The notes beneath the pieces are model-generated. The model was not told the origin of the DNA. It worked only from the letters and a program-made list of their open reading frames with translations, and did not search any database. A DNA stretch of 64,000 bases from Mycolicibacterium peregrinum (GTDB taxonomy: Bacteria; Actinomycetota; Actinomycetes; Mycobacteriales; Mycobacteriaceae). Of the stretch, positions 30,000-39,058 are shown one piece after another. The translations under genes and the position numbers were made by a program. The DNA lies in assembly GCF_001665625.1 (NCBI RefSeq), contig NZ_LZSY01000005.1:23624-87623 (forward strand). The letters are read 5' to 3'. The first letter of the stretch is position 1. Each line of letters opens with the position of its first letter.

Positions 30000-30506
30000 C
30001 TAACGCAGTTGCGCGGGAACGTCGGCTCCGAGCAGTTCGATCAGCGTCGCCAGCAACCCGTCGAGGTCGCGGCCGACCGCGGCGATCTCCGGGTTGCCAT
30101 AGCTGGCGAACAGCAGGCTCGGCTGATCGACGGCAAGCACGGCGCCATCTGGGATGGCGTAGAGCAGCGTGCGCAACGGCGCGTGCAACATGACCCCCGG
30201 ATCATGGCGGAACATGCGTTCGGCGATGGTGTGATTGCCCATCAGGTACTCGGTGGCCCGCGACGTCGAGCCGGACAATGCCATCGTCGGCGCGACGTCG
30301 ATGCTGAAGTACCTCATGAAGCCGTGTGGGGCTTGCTGCTTGGCCACGGCGACCACGTCGTCCCAGTCCGATGCGCCGTCGTATGCACTGAGATCGACTG
30401 CCGGAACCAGTGATTCGTAGCGGCTGCGCGCTCGGTCGTAGCGATCGGGCAACGCGATCAGGAGCCGCCGGCTTGCGTGGTCGACGACCGAGCTGCGCCG
30501 CGTCAC
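30000..30506 (-). CDS. DUF302-like protein
   Basis: 168 residues, probably cytoplasmic. The segments LSGSTSRATEYLMGNHTIAERMF and APLRTLLYAIPDGAVLAVDQPS resemble DUF302 proteins; function unknown. GTG start lies in a GTGA overlap with the stop of a 24-codon leader that is itself an alcohol-dehydrogenase remnant, so translation may be coupled to it. Downstream of an SDR gene on the same strand. Confidence 0.7.
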   Translation of the reverse strand: MTRRSSVVDHASRRLLIALPDRYDRARSRYESLVPAVDLSAYDGASDWDDVVAVAKQQAPHGFMRYFSIDVAPTMALSGSTSRATEYLMGNHTIAERMFRHDPGVMLHAPLRTLLYAIPDGAVLAVDQPSLLFASYGNPEIAAVGRDLDGLLATLIELLGADVPAQLR

Positions 30507-30577
30507 CGCAGTGATCCCGCGACGTCGAGTTCGAAATTGCGTTGGCCGGTGACCTGAAAGGCCCGATAGGTTGACAT
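30503..30577 (-). pseudogene. 24-codon remnant of a zinc alcohol dehydrogenase
   Basis: Starts with an ATG behind a good GGAGGAAG ribosome site, 19 bp after the SDR gene. The first 17 residues, MSTYRAFQVTGQRNFEL, look like the N-terminus of a medium-chain zinc alcohol dehydrogenase; then DVAGSLR and a stop follow. The rest of the enzyme is absent. It reads as a deletion scar that now acts as a leader peptide for the DUF302-like gene. The family assignment rests on only 17 residues. Confidence 0.5.
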
Positions 30578-30595
30578 GGTTCTTCCTCCCTGGGC

Positions 30596-31258
30596 TCAGG
30601 CGAACGCCCCGGCACGGGTCTGCCGGGTGAGTTCATCGGCCAGTACCTCGGTGGCTCCGGATTCGATGCCGTCGACGATCTGGCGCGCGACGTCGGCCGG
30701 ATCGTTCTTGGGGACATCGAGATCGGCGATCATCGAGGTATCGGTGTAGCCCAGGTATACGCCGAGCACATCGGTGCCCTGGCCGTCGAGCTCCAGGCGC
30801 AGCGAGTTGTTCGCCGACCACAGCGCGGCTTTCGAGACGCCGTAGGCGCCGAAGCCGGGCAGCCACGACAGCACCGAGGCGATGTTGACGAGTGTGCCCC
30901 CGGCCAGCTGGGGGGCGAAGGCCCTCGTCACGCGCAACGGGCCGAACAGGTTGGTTTCGAGCACGGAACGGATTTCGTCGAGGTCGCTGTGCAGCAGTGA
31001 CTTCCCACCGGTTACGCCGGCGTTGTTGACGACGATCGTTGCGTCACCGGCGAGTGCGGCCAGCTTGGCGACCGAATCGGCGTCGGTGACCTCGGCTTCG
31101 ACGACAACCACCCTCGGGTCGCTGCTCGGCTCGGGCCTACGGCTCGTGGCATAGACCTTGGCGGCGCCGCGGGCGAGGAGTTCGTCCACGATCGCTTTGC
31201 CCAGCCCTCTCTGCCCGCCGGTGACCACTGCTGTTGCGCCCTCGATCTGATGGGACAT
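30596..31258 (-). CDS. Short-chain dehydrogenase/reductase
   Basis: 220 residues, NAD(P)-dependent oxidoreductase of the classical SDR type. Cofactor motif TGGQRGLGKA near 13-22, NNAG near 78, catalytic Ser in NIASVLSW and YGVSKAA near 137-143. Substrate unknown. Divergent from the HxlR regulator across 94 bp that hold a long palindrome, so it is probably that regulator's target. Confidence 0.9.
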   Translation of the reverse strand: MSHQIEGATAVVTGGQRGLGKAIVDELLARGAAKVYATSRRPEPSSDPRVVVVEAEVTDADSVAKLAALAGDATIVVNNAGVTGGKSLLHSDLDEIRSVLETNLFGPLRVTRAFAPQLAGGTLVNIASVLSWLPGFGAYGVSKAALWSANNSLRLELDGQGTDVLGVYLGYTDTSMIADLDVPKNDPADVARQIVDGIESGATEVLADELTRQTRAGAFA

Positions 31259-31315
31259 TTCGATTCTCCTTGGAACTCGGTTGACTGCACGAACGTCACC
31301 TTCGTCAAGTCAATC

Positions 31316-31342
31316 AGCTGAGTAGGTATTCCCAACTCAGCT
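31316..31342. promoter_or_regulatory. Candidate HxlR operator
   Basis: 27-bp palindrome: 8-bp arms AGCTGAGT and ACTCAGCT with further symmetry inside (GG/CC, A/T), 11 of 13 base pairs. It lies 10 bp before the HxlR start and overlaps a TAGAAT -10-like element at 31342. Confidence 0.65.
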
Positions 31343-31352
31343 AGAATATGGC

Positions 31353-31805
31353 ATGCGCACCGATCCGTGGACCGACAATGCCTGTCCGATCGCCCGCACG
31401 ATGTCGGTGCTGGGGCAACGGTGGGCCGTGCTGATCATCCGTGAGGCGCTGATGGGTAAGTCGCGATTCTCGGAGTTCCGCGAACAACTGGGGGTGGCTT
31501 CCGACGTACTCAGCGCAAGGCTGTCTGAACTGGTGGCGGCCGGCATCCTCGAAGTCGTCGACTATCAGCAGCCGGGGGACCGGACCCGCAGCCGGTACGT
31601 GCTGACCGACGCGGGGCACGACCTCATCCCGGTGCTGGCGGCGATAGGGCAGTGGGGCCACATCCACTTGCCCCGGCAGAACAGCAGCGACTACCGCTTC
31701 ATCGAGGCGGACACCGGCGATCCCGTGGGAATCGGATTCCGGCGGAAGGACGGCACCACGGTCGAGACGTCGGAGGTCGCCCTCGTCGACAAGGCACGTA
31801 GTTAG
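31353..31805 (+). CDS. HxlR-family transcriptional regulator
   Basis: 150 residues. HxlR winged helix with NACPIARTMSVLGQRWAVLI, the conserved Cys at residue 11 being a redox or electrophile sensor in several members, and FREQLGVASDVLSARLSEL as recognition region. Divergent from the SDR gene; likely controls it and itself. Confidence 0.9.
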   Translation: MRTDPWTDNACPIARTMSVLGQRWAVLIIREALMGKSRFSEFREQLGVASDVLSARLSELVAAGILEVVDYQQPGDRTRSRYVLTDAGHDLIPVLAAIGQWGHIHLPRQNSSDYRFIEADTGDPVGIGFRRKDGTTVETSEVALVDKARS

Positions 31806-31812
31806 CGCAGGA

Positions 31813-33849
31813 TCAGAAGCGGCCACCGCCACCGCTGTAACTGCGGCCCGACGAGTGCGACGACCCGCCATACGAGGTCGGGCGACCCATGCCGCGGCCT
31901 CCGCCGAAGCCGCCCCCGTACCCTCCGCCGAAGCCGCCTCCGAACCCACCGCCACCCCCGCGCAGGATGTTGCCGATGAGGATGCCGCCGAGCACCGCGC
32001 CCATGTCGGAGTTGCCGCCTCCGCCGTACTGGGAGGTGTAGGACCGCTGCGCCGCCCGCACGTCGTCGTTGGCCAGGCCCTGCGCCTGCGCGGCCAGCGT
32101 CGAGGCGCCGTTGGCGTGCGCGACCGCCTCGTTGGGATTGTCGCCGCGCTTTGCTTCGGCGGCCTGGAGTTGCCGTTGCGCCTCGGCCAGCCGGGTGCGG
32201 GCTTCCGGTCCGATGCTGCCGCGCCGGGTTTCGATGAAATCCGACACGGCCTTGATCCGGGACTGGGCGGTGAACAGCGCCTGCTCCAATGCGCGGGCCA
32301 GCCGCTCGGCGGCCTCCTGCTGTTCGTGTACGCCGGCCAGTAGCTGATCGAGCTCGGCGTCGGCCTTGGTCAGCCGGGTGAATGTGCCCAGCGGGTCGGC
32401 CTTGCCGTTGGCTGTCGCATCCTCGGCGGCCTTCTTCGCCGCGTCGCGGGCCGTGGTGAGCCTGTCGGCCTGCGGCGTACCGGATTGCCCCAGAAGCGAA
32501 TTCGCCTGGTCGATGCCGGCCTGGATGTCGGTGAGGGCTGCGGGCAGCCCGGCCAGCGCCCGGTTGATGTCGGATGCTGCACTGTCCACGGCGTCGAGCA
32601 GGGTCCGGGTCTGATCGAGCGCGGACTCGGCTGAGCGCACCGCGTCCACCAGCGCGGTCTGATCGGTCGCAGGCCGGGATACCAGGCCGCGGGCCGTGGT
32701 GATGTTGCGATCGGCGAACGCCAGCCGCTCTTTGGCGGTGTCCACATTGGTCGCCACCGAAGTCAGTGCGGTTGTGTCGAATTGGGTGTGCAGGGCGTCC
32801 AGGGTCTGCCGGGACGGGTCGATACGGGCGGTCAGGTCGACCATCTGCTGGGTCATGCTGTCGAGCCGGGCCGGAGCGTTGATCACCAGATCGCGCAGCT
32901 GTTCGAAGGCCGTGCTCTGGGTGTCGAGCTCACGGTCTGCCCTCGCCGCCGACACCACCACCTGAGTCAACAGCTGACGCTGCTGCAGCGGGGTTTCGGG
33001 TGCATCGTCGTCGAGCGTCTGGCGCACGTTGAATGCCTGGGCCAGAGCCTTTTTCGCATTCTCCAGGGCCGCGCTGAACGGCTCGGTGCGCTTGGCGCCG
33101 AACTCCTCGACGGCCAGTTCGAGCTCGGCCTCACTGGTGCGCACGGCATTGTCGACGTCGACGACGATCGAGCGGGACAGCTCGTCGAGCGCTTCCAGCG
33201 GCACGGAGGCCAGCGCGTCGGCGTCGGTCGGGTCGACCCGCTTGGCGGCTTCGAACTCGGCGTGGCGGCGCTTGGCCCGGCGCCGGCGCGACCACCACCA
33301 CAACAACCCGGCCAGCACGACTATCACGCCGAGGGCGATCAGCATGCCCGGCCACGAGATGCCAGGTCCCGCCGGGGCGGCGGGCGGATTGGCCTTCAGG
33401 CCGTTCGCGGCGGCGATGGCCGCGCCGGCCCAGTCCCCGCGACGCAGGGCGGGTTCGACGCTGTTGCGTCGGATGTCGTCGGCACGGGCATTGCCGCCGG
33501 GGACCGTGTTCGGCACCTGGAACGCATACGCCCGCGCCTTGGTGGCGACCGCCAGCAGCGCATCGTCGTCGCCGAGGTCGCTGAGCTGAATCGTGCTCTG
33601 CGCCCAGCCCGACTGGTTCTGGCCGGAGAAGTCGTCGACGAAAATGACCCACAGCTGAATACGTTTGGTGTCGTACAGCTGGTCCAGGGCGCGCTCCACG
33701 TTGGCGCGCTGGGCGGCTGTCAGCGCCCCGGCGTTGTCGGTGAGTTGGGTGGCCAGCCGCAGTGGCGGCTCGGCGGCAGCGCCGGGCGCAGCAAGCAGGC
33801 CGGTGATCAGGATCGCGAGCAGCATGGACAGCAGACGGGCGATACGCAT
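31813..33849 (-). CDS. TPM-domain membrane protein with coiled coil and Gly-rich tail
   Basis: 678 residues from the ATG at 33849; an upstream frame lies antisense to dgt. Signal peptide about 1-28; TPM domain about 32-165 (LTDNAGALTAAQRANVERAL); one membrane helix about 180-200 followed by a basic stretch RRRRAKRRH; a long helical, coiled-coil-prone region about 210-590; and a tail of GGGFGGG repeats ending in SSHSSGRSYSGGG. Matches Rv2345 in place next to dgt. TPM proteins act in membrane protein quality control elsewhere; here the function is unknown. Confidence 0.82.
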   Translation of the reverse strand: MRIARLLSMLLAILITGLLAAPGAAAEPPLRLATQLTDNAGALTAAQRANVERALDQLYDTKRIQLWVIFVDDFSGQNQSGWAQSTIQLSDLGDDDALLAVATKARAYAFQVPNTVPGGNARADDIRRNSVEPALRRGDWAGAAIAAANGLKANPPAAPAGPGISWPGMLIALGVIVVLAGLLWWWSRRRRAKRRHAEFEAAKRVDPTDADALASVPLEALDELSRSIVVDVDNAVRTSEAELELAVEEFGAKRTEPFSAALENAKKALAQAFNVRQTLDDDAPETPLQQRQLLTQVVVSAARADRELDTQSTAFEQLRDLVINAPARLDSMTQQMVDLTARIDPSRQTLDALHTQFDTTALTSVATNVDTAKERLAFADRNITTARGLVSRPATDQTALVDAVRSAESALDQTRTLLDAVDSAASDINRALAGLPAALTDIQAGIDQANSLLGQSGTPQADRLTTARDAAKKAAEDATANGKADPLGTFTRLTKADAELDQLLAGVHEQQEAAERLARALEQALFTAQSRIKAVSDFIETRRGSIGPEARTRLAEAQRQLQAAEAKRGDNPNEAVAHANGASTLAAQAQGLANDDVRAAQRSYTSQYGGGGNSDMGAVLGGILIGNILRGGGGGFGGGFGGGYGGGFGGGRGMGRPTSYGGSSHSSGRSYSGGGGRF

Positions 33850-33908
33850 GACCGCCAATCTAGTGCGCTGCAGGGGCGGCGCGTCGGTTCCTGGCAGACT
33901 GTGCGTCG

Positions 33909-35183
33909 GTGAACGGGGATACGCAGGCCGCCTATGACGACTTCGACCGGCAACGTCTGGTGGTCGAGTCGCCCAAGGGTGCTGCGCTGCCCGGAACCGA
34001 TACGGAGCACCGCACCGACTTCGCCCGCGATCGAGCCCGCGTGCTGCACAGTGCGGCGCTGCGGCGATTGGCCGACAAGACCCAGGTCGTCGGCCCGCGG
34101 CACGGTGACACCCCGCGGACCAGGCTGACCCACTCACTCGAGGTCGCCCAGATCGGCCGCGGGATGGCGATCGGGCTGGGCTGCGATCCCGATCTGGTGG
34201 ACCTGGCCGGTCTGGCCCATGACATCGGGCACCCGCCTTACGGACACAACGGCGAGCGCGCGCTCGACGAGATCGCGAAACCGTTCGGCGGGTTCGAGGG
34301 CAATGCCCAGAACTTCCGGATCCTCACCCGGTTGGAGCCCAAAGTCCTTGATGCCGAAGGTCGTTCGGCCGGGCTCAACCTGACGCGGGCGGCACTGGAC
34401 GCGGTGGCGAAGTATCCGTGGCCCAGCTTCGGCACCCGTAAGAAATACGGCTTCTACGACGACGACGCTGCGGCCGCCGAATGGGTGCGGGCCGGCGCGC
34501 CGGCCGAGCGCCCCTGCCTGGAGGCCCAGGTGATGGACTGGGCCGACGACGTGGCCTACTCGGTGCACGACGTCGAGGACGGGGTGATCTCCGGGCGCAT
34601 CGACCTGCGGGTGCTCGGCGATCGTGATGCCGCGTCGTCGCTGGCGGACTTGGGCGCCAAGAACTTTCCCACCGTCACCCACGACGAACTGCTGGCTGCC
34701 GCCGAGCGACTGTCACAGGTACCGGTGGTGGCCGCGGTGGGGCGCTACGACGGAACTGTGGCGTCCTCGGTCGCGCTGAAGACGTTGACCAGTGAACTGG
34801 TCGGGCGGTTCGCCAATGCCGCGATCACCCAGACCCGGGCCGTCGCCGGTGCCGGGCCGCTCCGTCGGTTCGATGCCGAGCTGACCGTCCCGCCGCTGGT
34901 GCGCGCCGAGGTGGTGCTGCTCAAGATGCTGGCGCTGCAGTTCATCATGTCCGACCACCGGCACCTGCAGATCCAGGCCGATCAGCGCACGCTCATCCAC
35001 GAGGTCGCCCTGGCGCTGTGGGCGCAGGCCCCGGGCAGCCTGGACCCGCAGTTCGCGCCCGAGTTCGACCTGGCCGCCGACGACGGCGCCCGGTTGCGCG
35101 TGGTGGTCGACCAGATCGCGTCCTACACCGAAAGCCGGTTGGAGCGGGTGCACGAAGCCCGCTCGCCCCGGCCACTGGGCTGA
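33909..35183 (+). CDS. dgt: dNTP triphosphohydrolase (Dgt-like)
   Basis: 424 residues, HD-domain enzyme that cleaves dNTPs to nucleoside and triphosphate. [16 protein letters not shown] near 72 and [13 protein letters not shown] near 104 provide the metal-binding His/Asp set. GTG start, divergent from the TPM gene across 59 bp. Its TGA is one half of a palindrome shared with the convergent neighbour. Confidence 0.92.
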   Translation: MNGDTQAAYDDFDRQRLVVESPKGAALPGTDTEHRTDFARDRARVLHSAALRRLADKTQVVGPRHGDTPRTRLTHSLEVAQIGRGMAIGLGCDPDLVDLAGLAHDIGHPPYGHNGERALDEIAKPFGGFEGNAQNFRILTRLEPKVLDAEGRSAGLNLTRAALDAVAKYPWPSFGTRKKYGFYDDDAAAAEWVRAGAPAERPCLEAQVMDWADDVAYSVHDVEDGVISGRIDLRVLGDRDAASSLADLGAKNFPTVTHDELLAAAERLSQVPVVAAVGRYDGTVASSVALKTLTSELVGRFANAAITQTRAVAGAGPLRRFDAELTVPPLVRAEVVLLKMLALQFIMSDHRHLQIQADQRTLIHEVALALWAQAPGSLDPQFAPEFDLAADDGARLRVVVDQIASYTESRLERVHEARSPRPLG

Positions 35184-35191
35184 GTTCAGCC
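35178..35191. terminator. Short palindrome holding both convergent stop codons
   Basis: GGCTGA-GT-TCAGCC: the TGA of dgt and the TGA of the opposite sensor gene are mirror halves of the same 14-bp palindrome. A hairpin this short may be only a weak terminator. Confidence 0.4.
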
Positions 35192-36190
35192 GGTCTTCTC
35201 GATTTTGTCGGCGATTGCTGTCGCGACGGCTACGCCACTGCTCTGCGGATCGGCCGTACCGTTGCGTGTCGTGTTGTCGTCGTCGTAGAACGCCACCTCG
35301 GTCTCGATGACGTAATTGTCTTTCGCCATCACGGCGCGGGCCTGTGGAGTTGTATACGGCGATTCGGTACGTCCAAACAGGATGGTGGCGGCGAGTACCG
35401 GGCCCTCGGTCCTGACATCGGTGATCTTGTGGGTGAGATAGCCGGCGCCCGGAGGCCGCGTTCCCCAGTAGGTCACCGTCTGCCCTTCGCACCGCTTCCA
35501 GGTTTGGGTCAGCTGTTCGACGAGCGCCTCGGCGGACTCGACGCTCGGCAGCACGGTAACGACCTCGGTGACACTAAGTACACGCTGATCCAATACACCG
35601 GATCGATTTGGCCAGGTCTGACTGGCAAATTCGGTCACGCCTGCGGACCGGTAACCGTTCTTGTCTGCCGGCGCCACCGGACCGACGCAGTCGACGGGTT
35701 GTGCGCCGGCCGTGGGGTTGGAAGCGTCGGGCATGCGGTCGAACCCACCAGCGGACGAGGATCTGGGGAGGTCGTCAAAGGACTGGTCAAATAGCTCGCC
35801 GATCTCGGGGCCAGAAAGTAGATAGTCCTTTATCGAGTGCCCGGGCGCGTGGGCGTCGGACGAGTCCGACCCCCTCGGCAATATGAGCCACACCACCAGT
35901 GCCACTATCGCCAGTAGAAGCATGAAGTAGGACAGGACAAGCCCGATTATGGCGCGATCCCGGCCCTTCTGATGGAAACGCTTGATCTGAGAGAGCGCGG
36001 CGTGGCCGAGCACCGCTCCGGCGGGAGCGAAAAGAATGGCGAAAACGATCGACAGAGTCGCCAGCGGGTTGGTCTCGGGTGTCTGCTGTGGTGGCGGCGC
36101 CTGGTAGGTAGGTGGCCCAGACCATCCACCGCCGAACTGCTGCCCGGCGAACGGGTCGACGGGTGGCCCGCCATGTGCACCAAAGCTCAC
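35186..36190 (-). CDS. PknH-type sensor-domain membrane protein
   Basis: 334 residues from a GTG at 36190. Pro-rich N-terminus, a DUF4190-like two-helix membrane region (NPLATLSIVFAILFAPAGAV and a second helix ending WLILP), then an external domain of about 190 residues like the PknH C-terminal sensor, with Cys in QPVDCVGP and WKRCEGQ that probably pair. No kinase domain. It sits between dgt and dnaG, which are adjacent in M. tuberculosis as far as I recall, so it may be a lineage-specific insertion. Confidence 0.78.
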   Translation of the reverse strand: MSFGAHGGPPVDPFAGQQFGGGWSGPPTYQAPPPQQTPETNPLATLSIVFAILFAPAGAVLGHAALSQIKRFHQKGRDRAIIGLVLSYFMLLLAIVALVVWLILPRGSDSSDAHAPGHSIKDYLLSGPEIGELFDQSFDDLPRSSSAGGFDRMPDASNPTAGAQPVDCVGPVAPADKNGYRSAGVTEFASQTWPNRSGVLDQRVLSVTEVVTVLPSVESAEALVEQLTQTWKRCEGQTVTYWGTRPPGAGYLTHKITDVRTEGPVLAATILFGRTESPYTTPQARAVMAKDNYVIETEVAFYDDDNTTRNGTADPQSSGVAVATAIADKIEKTG

Positions 36191-36243
36191 CGACGCCCCC
36201 TCAGGCAAACCCGCGTAACGCGACTTCCGCGCACGCATAGACT

Positions 36244-38148
36244 ATGCCGGTGGCCGGCCGGATTTCAGATCGAGATATCGCGGCCATCCGTGAAAAGGTC
36301 CGCATCGAGGACGTCGTCGGTGATTACGTCCAGTTGAGGCGGGCCGGGGCCGACTCGATGAAGGGTCTGTGCCCGTTCCACGACGAGAAGTCGCCGTCGT
36401 TCCACGTGCGGCCGAACCACGGCCACTTCCATTGCTTCGGTTGCGGCGAGGGCGGCGACGTCTACGCCTTCATCCAGAAGATAGAGCACGTCAGCTTCGT
36501 CGAGGCGGTCGAGTTGCTGGCCGACCGGGTCAACTACACCGTCACCTACACCGGAGCCTCGACGACCAATGTCCAGCGGGACCGGGGCAGTCGCAGCCGG
36601 TTGCTGGCCGCCAATGCCGCCGCCCAGGAGTTCTACGCCGAGGCACTGACCTCGGAGGAGGCCACCGAGGCGCGCAAGTATCTGACCGAGCGCAACTTCG
36701 ACGCCGCCGCGGCCGCCCAGTTCGGGTGCGGCTTCGCGCCGTCGGGGTGGGACAAGCTGACAAAACACTTGCAGCGCTTGGGCTTCGAGTTCAAGGAGCT
36801 GGAGGCCGCCGGGCTGAGCCGGGAGGGCAAGCGTGGGCCGATGGACCGGTTCCACCGCCGGTTGCTGTGGCCGATCCGGGTGTCCTCAGGGGAGACCATC
36901 GGCTTCGGCGCGCGCCGGCTGTTCGACGACGACCAGAACCAGGCCAAGTACGTCAACACCCCCGAGACGGTGCTCTACAAGAAATCGCAGGTGTTGTTCG
37001 GGCTCGACCGCGCCAAGCGCGACATCGCCAAGGGGCATCAGGCCGTCGTCGTCGAGGGCTACACCGACGTGATGGCGATGCACATGGCCGGGGTGACCAC
37101 CGCGGTGGCCTCGTGCGGCACTGCCTTCGGCGAACAGCACCTGTCGATGCTGCGCCGGCTGATGATGGACGACAACTTCTTCCGCGGCGAGCTGATCTAC
37201 GTGTTCGACGGTGACGCTGCCGGCCAGGCGGCCGCGGTGAAAGCGTTCGAGGGCGAGCAGAACCTGTCCGGACAGTCGTTCGTGGCGGTGGCGCCCGACG
37301 GGATGGATCCGTGCGATCTGCGACTGCGCTCCGGCGACGGCGCCGTGCGCGATCTGGTCGCACGACGAACTCCGTTGTTCGAGTTCGTGATTCGCAGCGC
37401 ACTGGCCGAACATGACCTGGACAGCGCGGAGGGCCGCGTGGCGGCGCTGCGGCGCTGCGTACCGATAGCGGCCCGCATCAAGGACCAGACCCTGCGTGAC
37501 GAGTACGCCAGACAGCTGGCCGGCTGGGTCGGTTGGGACAACGTCGCCCAGGTGATTGGCCGGGTGCGGGAGGAAGCCAGCGGCGGCCGCAAGGATTCGC
37601 GGCGGCAGCCTGCGCGGCAACAGGCAAGACCCGCGGCGGCTCCCGTGTCGCGCCCCAATCCGACCGATCCGACGCTGTGGCCGCAGCGCGAAGCCCTCAA
37701 GGCCGCCTTGCAGTATCCGGCGATCGCCGGGCCGGTGTTCGACTCGCTGACCGTCGAGAGCTTCACCCATCCGGGGTACGCCGCGGTGCGTTCGGCGATC
37801 GAGACGGCCGGCGGCATGGCGTCGGGCAAATCGGGGGCGCAGTGGATCGAGGCTGCTCGTGAGCAGACCACGTCCCCGGCGGCGGCCAGCCTGGTCAACG
37901 AACTGGGCGTCGAGGCCATCAACGTCGAGGACGACGAGCACCTGCCGCGTTACATCAGCAGCGTGCTGGCCCGCCTGCAGGAGGTCTGGGTGGGCCGCCA
38001 GATCGCCGAGGTGAAGTCCAAGCTGCAGCGCATGTCGCCGGTGGAGCAGGGAGACGAATATCACGCCCTGTTCGGTGACCTGGTGGCCATGGAGTCCTAC
38101 CGGCGCAGCCTGCTCGAGCAGGCAAGTGGCGACGACCTCACTGCGTGA
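36244..38148 (+). CDS. dnaG: DNA primase DnaG
   Basis: 634 residues, makes RNA primers for replication. Zinc motif CPFH...CFGCG at about 43-67; the primase core with GFGARRL; TOPRIM motifs VVVEGYTDVMAM near 264 and YVFDGDAAGQ near 319; and the helicase-binding C-terminal part. ATG start, 53 bp after the divergent sensor gene. Confidence 0.96.
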   Translation: MPVAGRISDRDIAAIREKVRIEDVVGDYVQLRRAGADSMKGLCPFHDEKSPSFHVRPNHGHFHCFGCGEGGDVYAFIQKIEHVSFVEAVELLADRVNYTVTYTGASTTNVQRDRGSRSRLLAANAAAQEFYAEALTSEEATEARKYLTERNFDAAAAAQFGCGFAPSGWDKLTKHLQRLGFEFKELEAAGLSREGKRGPMDRFHRRLLWPIRVSSGETIGFGARRLFDDDQNQAKYVNTPETVLYKKSQVLFGLDRAKRDIAKGHQAVVVEGYTDVMAMHMAGVTTAVASCGTAFGEQHLSMLRRLMMDDNFFRGELIYVFDGDAAGQAAAVKAFEGEQNLSGQSFVAVAPDGMDPCDLRLRSGDGAVRDLVARRTPLFEFVIRSALAEHDLDSAEGRVAALRRCVPIAARIKDQTLRDEYARQLAGWVGWDNVAQVIGRVREEASGGRKDSRRQPARQQARPAAAPVSRPNPTDPTLWPQREALKAALQYPAIAGPVFDSLTVESFTHPGYAAVRSAIETAGGMASGKSGAQWIEAAREQTTSPAAASLVNELGVEAINVEDDEHLPRYISSVLARLQEVWVGRQIAEVKSKLQRMSPVEQGDEYHALFGDLVAMESYRRSLLEQASGDDLTA

Positions 38149-38211
38149 TCAGACACATCGCGATAGGGTGAGGGTGCAGTCGGGCATCTTCAGGCGAGAG
38201 AGGCAGACCTG

Positions 38212-38508
38212 GTGACACTGTTCAGCACGCGGACGCGACGGTTCGTCGCAGTTGGCGCATTTGCGCTGGCCACGGGGGCCGCAGCGGCAGCCCCGGCGTT
38301 CGTCGCGACATCCACATCTGGTTCCGAGGTCACAGCCCAGCCGGCCTGCCTGGCCTGGTTCGGCAACAAAGAGGACGGCAAGTGCCTGTCCTACTCCAAC
38401 GGCATGCCTGCCAACATCGGTACGCCGTGGGTCGGCGCCGGCGGCAATGGCGGATTCGTCACTGGGCCGCTGCTACCCGGAACTTCGATCAACCAGGGGA
38501 TCGGCTAG
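38212..38508 (+). CDS. Small secreted protein (Rv2342-like)
   Basis: 98 residues, GTG start. Signal peptide about 1-32 with Ala-rich core, then a short mature part with two Cys (CLAWFG...KCLSY) likely to pair, and a Gly-rich end. By position after dnaG it matches Rv2342. Function unknown. Stop codon shares the palindrome CTAG with the convergent gene. Confidence 0.8.
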   Translation: MTLFSTRTRRFVAVGAFALATGAAAAAPAFVATSTSGSEVTAQPACLAWFGNKEDGKCLSYSNGMPANIGTPWVGAGGNGGFVTGPLLPGTSINQGIG

Positions 38509-38777
38509 CCCCTACCAGCTACTTTTCTCGCCGAACCGTCGGTGCTCTCCTTCGTGGCGAGCACCGACGTTTCTGCGTCTATGGGTGTCAGGGTGAGGAA
38601 CTGCGGATCCGGAGACACCTGCTTGGCGATCTTGCGCCGTCCGGCGTCGATCACCGCCTTGGTGGCTGGATTGGCCGTCACCGCGCGGTAGGTGCTGGCG
38701 ATCTGCTCATAGCGACGTCGCCCGGCCTTGGCGCCCAGCACGTAGCCGACGGCGATCACGGCGGCATAGCGGATCAC
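38505..38777 (-). CDS. Small membrane-anchored protein, hypothetical
   Basis: 90 residues from the GTG at 38777, chosen for a GGGAGGT ribosome site directly before it. N-terminal membrane helix YAAVIAVGYVLGAKAGRRRYEQI, the rest soluble and basic. This opening is common in a mycobacterial small-protein family of unknown role. Confidence 0.75.
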   Translation of the reverse strand: MIRYAAVIAVGYVLGAKAGRRRYEQIASTYRAVTANPATKAVIDAGRRKIAKQVSPDPQFLTLTPIDAETSVLATKESTDGSARKVAGRG

Positions 38778-38952
38778 TGAATACCTCCCAAAGCGACGGA
38801 CCTCCCAATGCGACGTGCCCCCAGAGAACCAACTTGTGTGCTCCATCCTGCCTCACCGCCGCCCCGGCGCGCCCGTCTGGGAGCGAGTTGGCGGCAGCGG
38901 CGGTCCGTACGCTAGAGTCAACGCTCGGCCGCGGAGCTTCCGCGGAAGGTAG

Positions 38953-39025
38953 TCCCCTGTAGCTCAATTGGCAGAGCTCCCGACTGTTAATCGGGCGGTT
39001 ATTGGTTCGAGTCCAATCGGGGGAG
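38953..39025 (+). tRNA. tRNA-Asn (GTT)
   Basis: 73 nt cloverleaf: acceptor TCCCCTG/CGGGGGA (one G-T pair), D arm GCTC/GAGC, anticodon stem CCCGA/TCGGG with loop CTGTTAA and anticodon GTT, T arm ATTGG/CCAAT with TTCGAGT loop, discriminator G. CCA is not encoded directly. Confidence 0.97.
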
Positions 39026-39038
39026 CAAGTTCTCCAAA

Positions 39039-39058
39039 CCCCAGTCCTAGGACTGGGG
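39039..39058. terminator. 20-bp perfect palindrome after tRNA-Asn
   Basis: CCCCAGTCCT/AGGACTGGGG, 14 nt after the tRNA. It is likely the terminator of the tRNA and of the convergent gene, whose TAG stop (39047-39049) is at the centre of symmetry. Confidence 0.7.
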
